From: Chitinophaga pinensis
Lineage (GTDB): Bacteria > Bacteroidota > Bacteroidia > Chitinophagales > Chitinophagaceae
NCBI GenBank assembly: GCA_943324055.2
Contig: CALPKD020000061.1
Span: 1 to 7,104 of the forward strand
Length of the DNA stretch: 7,104 bases
Reading direction: 5' to 3'
Shown here: in pieces, positions 1-5,548 of the stretch
How positions within the stretch are numbered: the first letter of the stretch is position 1
Layout: each line of letters starts with the position of its first letter
The notes under the pieces: model-generated
Told to the model about the DNA's origin: nothing
Databases searched by the model: none
Seen by the model: only the letters and a program-made list of their open reading frames with translations
Translations under genes and position numbers: made by a program

Positions 1-289
1 AAATTCAAAACTAGAATCAAACTATGGCACAGTGGATGGATTTACTCCAAACTACTTTAAAGAGGATAATGTAGTTCCATATTATCAATTAGGAGATCAA
101 AATGAAACGTATTTTAAAATTGCATTAAATATAATTAGCGGTGCTGTTGCCACAAAAGCGAATAGTATTCCCAATAATAAAATGTTAACATTAACGAAGG
201 CACAAAAATTATCGATCTCTGATAATCGCAAACAAGACAGAATTGACATGTGGATAGATCCTAGCAATTCTCCCATTAGACAATTTTAA
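1..289 (+). CDS. C-terminal fragment of a probable S41-family peptidase (5' end outside window)
   Basis: The reading frame is open from base 2 to the TAA at 287-289, so this is the last 95 or so residues of a longer protein. A GTG at 32 is in frame but is probably internal, because coding-like sequence continues upstream of it. The visible part contains 'YGTVDGFTPNY', then 'VVPYYQLGDQNETYF' and a short helix-like stretch 'IALNIISGAV'. From family knowledge, Bacteroidota S41 (C-terminal-processing type) serine peptidases often end with a 'G.TPD...LGDPNE.LL..AL..I' segment after the catalytic core, and this matches in order and spacing. The catalytic Ser/Lys region lies outside the window, so activity cannot be judged. 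The remaining tail is polar and unremarkable. The next gene starts 24 bases downstream on the same strand, so co-transcription is possible. The family call rests on this tail pattern alone. Confidence 0.55.
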   Translation, partial: NSKLESNYGTVDGFTPNYFKEDNVVPYYQLGDQNETYFKIALNIISGAVATKANSIPNNKMLTLTKAQKLSISDNRKQDRIDMWIDPSNSPIRQF

Positions 290-313
290 AGTGAACTTAT
301 AAATAATATCACA

Positions 314-808
314 ATGCAAAATGGCATAAAAGTTTTGATTACGGGTGGCACATTTGATAAAGAATATAATGAGCTTAATGGTAGCCTATACTTTAAGGAA
401 ACACATTTACATGAAATGCTTGTATTAGGCAGAAGCGAGTTAAACTTGTCCATTAGTACGCTCATGATGAAGGATAGCTTGGATTTTGAAGAATCAGATA
501 GGGAGGCAATTGCACAAGCCTGTAATAGCTGCAAAGAGCAAAAAATATTAATCACCCATGGCACTGATACGATGGCCATCACGGCGTCCTATTTGGCAAA
601 ACATTGTGTCGGTAAAACGATTGTACTCACCGGCGCAATGATCCCTTATAAATTTGGGAGTTCCGATGGTTTATTTAATTTAGGAAGTGCTTCAGCTTTT
701 GTGCAAGTGCTACCGGCCGGCGTTTACATTGCTATGAATGGAAAAATATTTGAAGCTGGTAAGGTTCGAAAAAATACAGACAAGGGAACTTTTGAAAACA
801 TTGACTAA
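314..808 (+). CDS. Single-domain asparaginase-like protein (N-terminal asparaginase domain only)
   Basis: The 164-residue protein matches the N-terminal Rossmann-like domain of bacterial L-asparaginases, which hydrolyse asparagine to aspartate and ammonia. Visible motifs are 'ITGGTFDKEY' with the nucleophile-type Thr13, 'ITHGTDTM' with Thr84 and Asp85, 'LTGAMIP' followed by 'SSDGLFNL', and Lys153-Asn154, which align with Thr12, Thr89-Asp90 and Lys162-Asn164 region of E. coli AnsB. Full enzymes are about 330 residues and have a C-terminal domain that completes the active site across a dimer interface; that half is absent. The gene ends in a clean TAA and the next gene starts 9 bases later, with no asparaginase C-terminal homology in the following frame, so this looks like a natural short form, not a recent truncation. 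Short asparaginase-domain proteins of this size are known in other bacteria. No signal peptide is present, so it is probably cytoplasmic. Whether it cleaves asparagine is unknown. Confidence 0.85.
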   Translation: MQNGIKVLITGGTFDKEYNELNGSLYFKETHLHEMLVLGRSELNLSISTLMMKDSLDFEESDREAIAQACNSCKEQKILITHGTDTMAITASYLAKHCVGKTIVLTGAMIPYKFGSSDGLFNLGSASAFVQVLPAGVYIAMNGKIFEAGKVRKNTDKGTFENID

Positions 809-817
809 ATATCCAAA

Positions 818-1588
818 ATGAAAAAAATAACCGGTTTTTTATTAATGAGCTTAATTATGAATCTTGCCAACGCACAAACCGAAACCAAAATAATTGCACA
901 TCGTGGTGCGTGGAAAGAATTTAATTTGCCAGAAAATTCAATTGCATCATTACAAAAAGCCATTCAATTAAATTGTTATGGAAGTGAGTTTGACGTAAGA
1001 AGTACAAAAGACGGAATATTGGTTGTAAATCATGATCCTGCTCATTTTGGAGATACTATAGAATTAAATACCTACGCCGATTTAAATAAAAATAAATTGT
1101 CTAATGGAGAGGACTTGCCAACATTAGCCGCTTATTTTTCCGCAGGTACCAACAAAAAACACAATACGCTCTTAATTTGTGAAATAAAGCAGGCGGTTAC
1201 GAATAAGGACCTTGATTATAAAACTACCATTGAAACCCTTGCATTGGCAAAAAAAATGGGGATCGAAAATAGAATCGTATACATTAGTTTCAGTTTTGAA
1301 ATATTACAAACAATAAAGAAAATAAATCCAACAGCTACTGTTTTATACCTAGAGGCGGACCAGTCTATTGCTACTATTAAAAATGCCAATTTCGACGGAA
1401 TCAATTACAATTATAAAAGCTACTTAGCAGATCAAACGATTGTAGCCAATGCCTTGTCAAATAAACTAAAAGTAGGTAGCTGGACTGTAAATTTAATCGA
1501 AGACTTGCAATTATTGCAAGCGCAAGGAGTGACCCTAATTACCACCAATCAGCCCCAAGCTTTTCTAAATAAATTGGTGCAGCATTAA
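818..1588 (+). CDS. Secreted glycerophosphodiester phosphodiesterase family protein
   Basis: The 256-residue protein begins with a Sec signal peptide (Met1 to about Ala19, ending 'NLANAQ') and is then a single GDPD TIM-barrel domain. Family enzymes hydrolyse glycerophosphodiesters to glycerol-3-phosphate and an alcohol, using a divalent metal. The hallmark residues are present in order: His28-Arg29 in 'IAHRGAW', Pro38-Glu39-Asn40, Glu57 and Asp59 in 'GSEFDV', His72 in 'NHDP', Glu122 in 'LICEIK', Trp222 in 'GSWTVN', and the C-terminal 'ITTNQP', which corresponds to the usual 'ITDRP'-type ending. The general acid/base histidines (28 and 72) and the metal ligands are therefore intact. The likely location is the periplasm; there is no lipobox cysteine. 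It starts 9 bases after the asparaginase-like gene, which points to one transcript, although the two activities have no obvious link. The substrate is not determinable from sequence. Confidence 0.9.
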   Translation: MKKITGFLLMSLIMNLANAQTETKIIAHRGAWKEFNLPENSIASLQKAIQLNCYGSEFDVRSTKDGILVVNHDPAHFGDTIELNTYADLNKNKLSNGEDLPTLAAYFSAGTNKKHNTLLICEIKQAVTNKDLDYKTTIETLALAKKMGIENRIVYISFSFEILQTIKKINPTATVLYLEADQSIATIKNANFDGINYNYKSYLADQTIVANALSNKLKVGSWTVNLIEDLQLLQAQGVTLITTNQPQAFLNKLVQH

Positions 1589-1604
1589 TTGCATTTGAAA
1601 TCGC

Positions 1605-1627
1605 TTTTTTATGTAAAACAGAAAAAA
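1605..1627. terminator. Possible bidirectional AT-rich terminator dyad between convergent genes
   Basis: The gap between the two convergent stop codons contains T6-A-TGT-AAA-ACA-G-A6, an inverted repeat of 6 + 3 base pairs with one A/G mismatch and a three-base loop. It would give a hairpin followed by U residues for neither strand in textbook form, because the U tract is itself part of the stem. The near-perfect symmetry and its position, filling the whole gap, suggest a weak bidirectional terminator. It may also be a chance AT-rich palindrome. Confidence 0.3.
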
Positions 1628-2923
1628 TTATTTTAACTGCGTCGTATCCACTCTTGTTGGGGTGTCCTTACCTGAAATAATGGACTGAGCACTTAAAGCG
1701 ATCGCTTTAATGATCTCATTCATATTAACTAGGTCAATCGTTTCAAATTGGTCACTCACCTTATGGTACGTAGGTTCATTATCCATCTTCGAAGTAGAAA
1801 TGGTATGCGCTGGCACACCTAGTCTAGCCAAAGTCGCGTTGTCAGATCTGTAAAACAAATTTTGATCGGTATAGGGATCTGGGTAAAACTGAAAACCAGT
1901 GCCTTCTAAATTCTTTTGCAATATGGTTCCCATATTCGTTTTTTCGAAGCCTGTAATATAGGCGCTATTTTTACCCCATTTGCTTTCAGTTCCAATCATC
2001 TCTAAATTGAACATCGCCTTTACAGTCATTGGGTCAAATTGTTTTGAAAAATATTGAGCACCAAATCCACCTACTTCCTCAGCAGTAAATGCAACAAAAA
2101 TTAAAGTTCTAGCATTGTTGTTTAATTTTTTAAAATATTTAGACAACATAATCATAGCAGTAGTTCCGGCAGCATCATCATTTGCTCCGTTGTATATCGA
2201 ATCTCCGTCTACTGCCTTCTTGCCATTCACTCCTAAATGGTCGTAATGCCCTGAAAAAATCACATACTCATTAGGCATTGTCTTGCCAGGTATAACTCCA
2301 ACCACATTTGCTAACGGGAGTTGCTCAATTTGATTTTGTATATCAAAGGAGAATTTTGCAGGGGATAGATTGCTTAAGACAAAAATTAATGAAGCTTGTT
2401 GTGCATTGGTGTTTGATTTTAATTGCACCAATCTATTAAAATTTTGCGCAAAACTTTCATCTACCATAACTACATAAGGCTTGTTGGCTGCGATATATTT
2501 CCTAACAGCTACTATTAAATTGTCCTCTTTATTGATTTTCACTACTTCGTATCCGCTTGTTTCGTTCACTACTAAACTAGCTTGCGGTGTAACTGCAATA
2601 ATGCTTCTCCCCTCTATTTCAGTTCCGTCCAAGTTGCCTTTTGCAGAAATGAATTTTACATTCAATTTTGTGAAACTTTGTAAATAAGTTGGTAATGGGT
2701 TTAGTTTAGCCAAACCAGCAGTTTTAAATTCATTCGCAATAAAGTCAGCAGCTTTGTCAATGTCCTTACTAAACGTTTTTCGACCGGCTAAGTCGTCAGA
2801 GGATAAGAATTTTTCGATCCGCTCTGTTTCAGCTTTGTCAATGACTACTTGAGGTGCTTGTCCTTTAACATTCGTCGCCATCAATATGGATAGTGGCATT
2901 AAAACGAGAATCATCTTTTTCAT
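1628..2923 (-). CDS. Secreted M28-family zinc metallopeptidase (aminopeptidase-like)
   Basis: The 431-residue protein has a signal peptide (Met1 to about Gly21, 'NVKGQ'), a poorly conserved N-terminal part to about residue 215, and an M28 catalytic domain at about 216-415. The di-zinc site motifs can be read directly: 'FSGHYDHLG' with His226 and Asp228, 'NGANDDAAG' with the bridging Asp249, 'FTAEEVG' with catalytic base Glu282 and ligand Glu283, 'FNLEMIG' with Glu308 where Asp is commonest, and 'TYHKVSD' with His387. 'YRSDNATLARLGVPA' (358-371) is the usual substrate-pocket segment. M28 enzymes of this kind remove N-terminal amino acids from peptides or act as carboxypeptidases, here in the periplasm or outside the cell. 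The region about 100-210, including 'LANVVGVIPGK', occupies the place where related proteins carry a PA-like insert. It is transcribed alone, divergently from the sigma-factor gene, and ends convergent with the phosphodiesterase gene. Exact substrate unknown. Confidence 0.9.
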   Translation of the reverse strand: MKKMILVLMPLSILMATNVKGQAPQVVIDKAETERIEKFLSSDDLAGRKTFSKDIDKAADFIANEFKTAGLAKLNPLPTYLQSFTKLNVKFISAKGNLDGTEIEGRSIIAVTPQASLVVNETSGYEVVKINKEDNLIVAVRKYIAANKPYVVMVDESFAQNFNRLVQLKSNTNAQQASLIFVLSNLSPAKFSFDIQNQIEQLPLANVVGVIPGKTMPNEYVIFSGHYDHLGVNGKKAVDGDSIYNGANDDAAGTTAMIMLSKYFKKLNNNARTLIFVAFTAEEVGGFGAQYFSKQFDPMTVKAMFNLEMIGTESKWGKNSAYITGFEKTNMGTILQKNLEGTGFQFYPDPYTDQNLFYRSDNATLARLGVPAHTISTSKMDNEPTYHKVSDQFETIDLVNMNEIIKAIALSAQSIISGKDTPTRVDTTQLK

Positions 2924-2946
2924 GCTATATTTAATTATGTACTCAA

Positions 2947-2974
2947 TAAAGGTATAGACAAAAGGGTTCTCAAA
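2947..2974 (-). promoter_or_regulatory. Candidate Bacteroidota-type promoter for the M28 peptidase gene
   Basis: On the minus strand, TACCTTTA (bases 2954-2947) matches five of the six fixed positions of the Bacteroidota -7 element TAnnTTTG. A TTTG (2974-2971) lies 16 bases upstream and could serve as the -33 element, although the usual spacer is somewhat longer (about 17-23). The -7 element sits 23 bases before the ATG, a plausible leader position. In AT-rich DNA such matches arise by chance, so this is a tentative call. Confidence 0.3.
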
Positions 2975-2986
2975 AAAGCCATTTAT

Positions 2987-3012
2987 CCTTCTTTAAACTA
3001 TTCTTAAAAAGG
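2987..3012. repeat. Imperfect inverted repeat upstream of the sigma-factor gene
   Basis: CCTTCTTTAA (2987-2996) and TTAAAAAGG (3004-3012) are complementary except for one extra C in the left arm, with a seven-base spacer. It ends 20 bases before the sigma-factor ATG, inside the 109-base divergent region. It could be an operator for either divergent gene or a leader hairpin. The arms are short and AT-rich, so chance is a real alternative. Confidence 0.3.
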
Positions 3013-3032
3013 AATGTCTAAATTTATAGTCT

Positions 3033-3575
3033 ATGCAAAGTGATCAATTATTAATAACCCAGTTTCAAGCAGCAAACAATAAAGAAGCTTGCTTTACTGA
3101 ATTATTAAAAAAACACCAGCAAAAGGTATATTACCAAATCAAAAGAATGGTTACAGTTCATGCAGATGCGGATGATATTGCTCAACAGGTGTGGATTAAG
3201 GTATGGAACAAGCTAGATAGCTTTAAAATGGAAAGTGAGTTTGGAACCTGGGTTTTTAGGATTGCATACAATGAAACATTAAATTTTTTACAAAAGGAAA
3301 AGCGGCATAAGAACAAGGTAACCACTAATGATACCATTGCATATGACAATGCAACAGGGGAATCGGATCAACCCAAAAGCACGGAAGTGACCATCGTCTT
3401 AGAAACCGCCGTTAAACAATTACCTGAAAAACAGCGGCTTGTATTTATAGCGAGATATTTTGATGCCTTACCCTATGAACAAATTGCAGAAATCATGGGC
3501 ACTACTATAGGGGGTGCCAAAGCTAATTTTCACCAAGCAGTGAAAAAAATTGAAAAATTTATTAGAAAGGATTAA
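3033..3575 (+). CDS. ECF-type RNA polymerase sigma factor (sigma-70 family)
   Basis: The 180-residue protein has the two-domain layout of extracytoplasmic-function sigma factors. Region 2 covers about residues 22-92: 'DADDIAQQVWIKVWNKLDSF' (45-64) is the core RNA polymerase and -10 recognition helix segment, and 'FGTWVFRIAYNETLNFLQKEKR' (70-91) is the region 2.3/2.4 signature. A low-complexity linker follows at about 92-118. Region 4 covers about 122-176, with 'LPEKQRLVFIARYFDALPYEQIAEIMGTTIGGAKANFHQAVKKI' (130-173) forming the helix-turn-helix that reads the -35 element. There is no C-terminal extension. It would direct RNA polymerase to a small regulon in response to an envelope or environmental signal. 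The following gene, 33 bases on, encodes a one-helix membrane protein that is a good candidate for its anti-sigma factor, and the third gene encodes a periplasmic protein. The ATG chosen gives a full-length N-terminus for the family. Confidence 0.93.
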   Translation: MQSDQLLITQFQAANNKEACFTELLKKHQQKVYYQIKRMVTVHADADDIAQQVWIKVWNKLDSFKMESEFGTWVFRIAYNETLNFLQKEKRHKNKVTTNDTIAYDNATGESDQPKSTEVTIVLETAVKQLPEKQRLVFIARYFDALPYEQIAEIMGTTIGGAKANFHQAVKKIEKFIRKD

Positions 3576-3608
3576 ACCTCTTACACTTTAAAGAGTCAAA
3601 ATTACGAA

Positions 3609-4064
3609 ATGAGACCGACACCTAACAATACCGAATTAATAGAAGACAGCGCCTTGGTTGAAAATTTATTTTCAAAGGAGGAACTTTCGGCTTTTGAGCA
3701 GAGGGCTCAAACTGTGCCCTCTGGATACTTTGAAAAATTTACAGAGCAAGTATTAAATACTATTAGAGACAATAATAAAAAAGCAAAGGTGATTAAATTG
3801 CTTCCATTTTTTAGAGTAGCCATCGCAGCCTCTATTTTGTTTATTGCAGCGACTGCATACCTTTTTTATAACAATCGACCTGTTGAAAAAACAATGGCTA
3901 CTATTTCGATTCAGGACGTAAGCAATGAAGAAATCGAAGCGTATGTTTATTCAAATGAATTGATCGCAGAAATAGACTTGCAGGATGAATTAAACAAAGC
4001 AGGGCTGTATGTAGAGCAACCTTCTTCCTCATTAAATACGGACTCAAACAAATTAAATAATTAA
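3609..4064 (+). CDS. Single-pass membrane protein, candidate anti-sigma factor
   Basis: The 151-residue protein has no signal peptide. It has a charged N-terminal cytoplasmic part (about 1-65) with 'VPSGYFEKFTEQVLNTI' (36-52), one transmembrane helix at about 67-87 ('FFRVAIAASILFIAATAYLFY'-like), and an acidic C-terminal part (about 90-151) that includes 'VSNEEIEAYVYSNELIAEIDL'. In Bacteroidota, small proteins with a 'P.GYFE.F...L...I' segment followed by one membrane helix and a 'EEIE.Y...N' tail commonly sit just after ECF sigma genes. By position and topology it would hold the sigma factor at the membrane until a signal is received. It contains no cysteine, so it is not a zinc-binding (HxxxCxxC) anti-sigma factor. 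No characterised anti-sigma domain can be recognised, so the role is inferred from context. The periplasmic protein gene follows 13 bases later. Confidence 0.6.
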   Translation: MRPTPNNTELIEDSALVENLFSKEELSAFEQRAQTVPSGYFEKFTEQVLNTIRDNNKKAKVIKLLPFFRVAIAASILFIAATAYLFYNNRPVEKTMATISIQDVSNEEIEAYVYSNELIAEIDLQDELNKAGLYVEQPSSSLNTDSNKLNN

Positions 4065-4077
4065 TAAATAAACCAAC

Positions 4078-4530
4078 ATGAAAAAATTAATTTTCATTTT
4101 ACTGTGTATCGTTTCGCTAGTGCAAGTGAACGCGCAGGATCCACAAAGACCACAAGGACCTCCACCAAGAAAAAATCAAATGAGACAAGAACAAATGATG
4201 GAGCGGAGAGAAAAGGGTGGTAACAAAAGAATTGAATTATTGAAAATTCAATTTATAAACAAAAAGCTAGCACTTACTACAGAAGAAGCAGAAAAATTTT
4301 GGCCAGTATACGAAGAAAATAAATTGTCGTTAATGGAAATTTTTAAAACAAAAATGAATGATGAAATTCTTTTGCAGGAAGCAATGTTAAATGCTAAAAA
4401 GAAATATAAAAATAACTTAAAGCCAATTTTAAAAACAGACGAGCGTTTAAACGAAGCATTAAAAGTAGATAGGGATTTTTTAAGAGAAATGAGGGGAGAG
4501 ATGATGAAGCGCAAAGAACCACGTTCTTAG
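4078..4530 (+). CDS. Spy/CpxP-like periplasmic helical protein
   Basis: The 150-residue protein has a signal peptide (Met1 to about Ala19, 'VNAQ'), a proline-, glutamine-, methionine- and arginine-rich linker (about 21-50, 'DPQRPQGPPPRK' then Met35, Met40, Met41), and a mostly alpha-helical domain. The helical domain carries 'KLALTTEEAEKFWPVY' (63-78), a signature of a widespread Bacteroidota family of small periplasmic proteins related in layout to Spy/CpxP and heavy-metal sensor proteins, which use an 'LT.EQ' motif in the same place. The remainder (about 80-145) is highly charged and probably forms long helices; the tail is very basic (ends 'MMKRKEPRS'). Spy-type proteins act as ATP-independent chaperones or stress sensors in the periplasm. 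Here the protein is the third gene of the sigma/membrane-protein cluster and is followed directly by a terminator, so it may be both a target and a feedback component of that system. That role is inference. Confidence 0.7.
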   Translation: MKKLIFILLCIVSLVQVNAQDPQRPQGPPPRKNQMRQEQMMERREKGGNKRIELLKIQFINKKLALTTEEAEKFWPVYEENKLSLMEIFKTKMNDEILLQEAMLNAKKKYKNNLKPILKTDERLNEALKVDRDFLREMRGEMMKRKEPRS

Positions 4531-4548
4531 GCAATTCACAAAATGTTT

Positions 4549-4590
4549 AAAAGCACTCCTAGCATCAACTACGGAGTGCTTTTATTTTAT
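4549..4590 (+). terminator. Intrinsic terminator after the sigma-factor cluster
   Basis: AAAAGCACTCC (4549-4559) pairs perfectly with GGAGTGCTTTT (4573-4583), giving an 11-base-pair stem. TAG (4560-4562) and CTA (4569-4571) can extend it past one bulged C, leaving a six-base loop. A T-rich tract, TTTTATTTTAT, follows. It lies 18 bases after the stop of the periplasmic-protein gene and separates the cluster from the hydrolase gene. The A-rich left flank means it may also work weakly on the other strand. Confidence 0.88.
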
Positions 4591-4638
4591 GGCTAAGCTT
4601 TAGTATATTACATTAGCTTATTTTAAACGACTAACACC

Positions 4639-5547
4639 ATGAAAAACATCATTACGCTAATTTGTCTAATTCTTTTTGGTATGACCCCTACGTATAGCCA
4701 ATATCAGGCCTTGTATCAAAACATTCCTAATTATATCCCTACCGAAAATTTAGAAAATATTACTAATAATGGTGGGATGAAACGAATAGAAAAACTTTCC
4801 ATTCCAGCATACCAATACTTTAGAGTGGCTAATGACAATCAAAATAGGCCTTGTGTAATTATTTGTCCAGGTGGTGGCTATCGAATTTTAGCAATTGAAC
4901 ATGAGGGAACCGATGTGGCGGCTTATTTTAATAGCATCGGAGTAAACGCAATTGTACTCAAATACCGAATCCCCAATAGCGCCAATCAACAAAACAAAGC
5001 TATCGCGCCGTTACAGGATGCAGCTCAAGCGATGTACTTAGCACGAAAAAATGCAAACGCTTGGGGAATAGACGCACACAAAATTGGGATTATGGGCTTT
5101 TCGGCGGGTGGGCATGTAGCGGCTAGTTTAGCAACACATTACAAGGATGCAGCCATTGAGAATAAGGAGCATGTCAGTTTAAGGCCCGATTTTCAGATCC
5201 TTATTTATCCAGTTGTTAGCTTTTCAGCAATTGCTCATAAGGGTTCTAGAGACAATCTAATTGGCCCTACCTTGGCTGAAAAGGATATACATTATTATAG
5301 CAATGAGGAGCAGGTGAATAAGCATACCCCAATGGCTTTTATAGTGCATGCTAAAGATGATACTAGCGTTCCCGTAGCCAATTCAACAAACTACTACGAC
5401 ACCCTTTTATCGCATAAAATAAAAGCGACTATATATTTATATGAAACGGGAGGCCACGGGTTTGGACTAAAAAATAAAACCAGTGAAATTTATTGGCCAA
5501 CTCTATTAAAAGAATGGCTACAAACTAATCACATACTTGTAGATTAA
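4639..5547 (+). CDS. Secreted alpha/beta-hydrolase (esterase / acetylxylan-esterase-like)
   Basis: The 302-residue protein has a signal peptide (Met1 to about Ser20, 'TPTYSQ') and an alpha/beta-hydrolase domain at about 50-297. The oxyanion-hole motif is 'ICPGGGY' (75-81); the nucleophile elbow is 'GFSAGGH' with Ser155; the acid is probably Asp241 in 'HAKDDTSVPV'; and the base is His273 in 'GGHGFG'. The triad is therefore complete and correctly ordered. The 'PGGGY...EHEG.DVA.YFN..G....VLKYR.P' pattern is that of the BD-FAE/exported carboxylesterase group, often annotated as xylanase or acetylxylan esterase and linked to plant-polysaccharide side chains. No glycoside hydrolase or SusCD pair is visible nearby, so the substrate is open. 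It stands alone after the terminator, with 48 bases for its own promoter, in which I see no convincing consensus. Its stop is one base from the stop of the convergent TolC gene. Confidence 0.88.
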   Translation: MKNIITLICLILFGMTPTYSQYQALYQNIPNYIPTENLENITNNGGMKRIEKLSIPAYQYFRVANDNQNRPCVIICPGGGYRILAIEHEGTDVAAYFNSIGVNAIVLKYRIPNSANQQNKAIAPLQDAAQAMYLARKNANAWGIDAHKIGIMGFSAGGHVAASLATHYKDAAIENKEHVSLRPDFQILIYPVVSFSAIAHKGSRDNLIGPTLAEKDIHYYSNEEQVNKHTPMAFIVHAKDDTSVPVANSTNYYDTLLSHKIKATIYLYETGGHGFGLKNKTSEIYWPTLLKEWLQTNHILVD

Positions 5548-5548
5548 T

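Noticed and set aside
286..582. Minus-strand 98-codon open frame opposite the asparaginase-like gene
   Set aside because: It lies entirely antisense to a gene with clear asparaginase motifs and encodes no recognisable domain; it is a shadow frame.
2481..2687. Plus-strand 68-codon open frame inside the M28 peptidase gene, and the minus-strand 62-codon frame at 1216-1404 inside the phosphodiesterase gene
   Set aside because: Both are fully antisense to well-supported genes and show no domain or start-site evidence.
3019..3026. TAAATTTA just before the sigma-factor ATG, considered as a -7 promoter element
   Set aside because: There is no TTG at the expected distance upstream, and transcription would start at or inside the start codon.
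3578..3595. Small inverted repeat (CTCTT / AAGAG) between the sigma factor and the membrane-protein gene, considered as an attenuator or terminator
   Set aside because: The stem is only five base pairs, has no T tract after it, and the gap is just 33 bases in what looks like an operon.
4248..4514. Minus-strand 88-codon open frame opposite the Spy-like gene
   Set aside because: The opposite strand has a signal peptide and a conserved 'FWPVY' motif. The antisense product is a hydrophobic by-product of AT-rich, lysine-rich codons.
4591..4638. Search for a promoter for the alpha/beta-hydrolase
   Set aside because: The 48-base gap is AT-rich, but no TAnnTTTG with a matching upstream TTG could be found, so no element is called although a promoter is likely.
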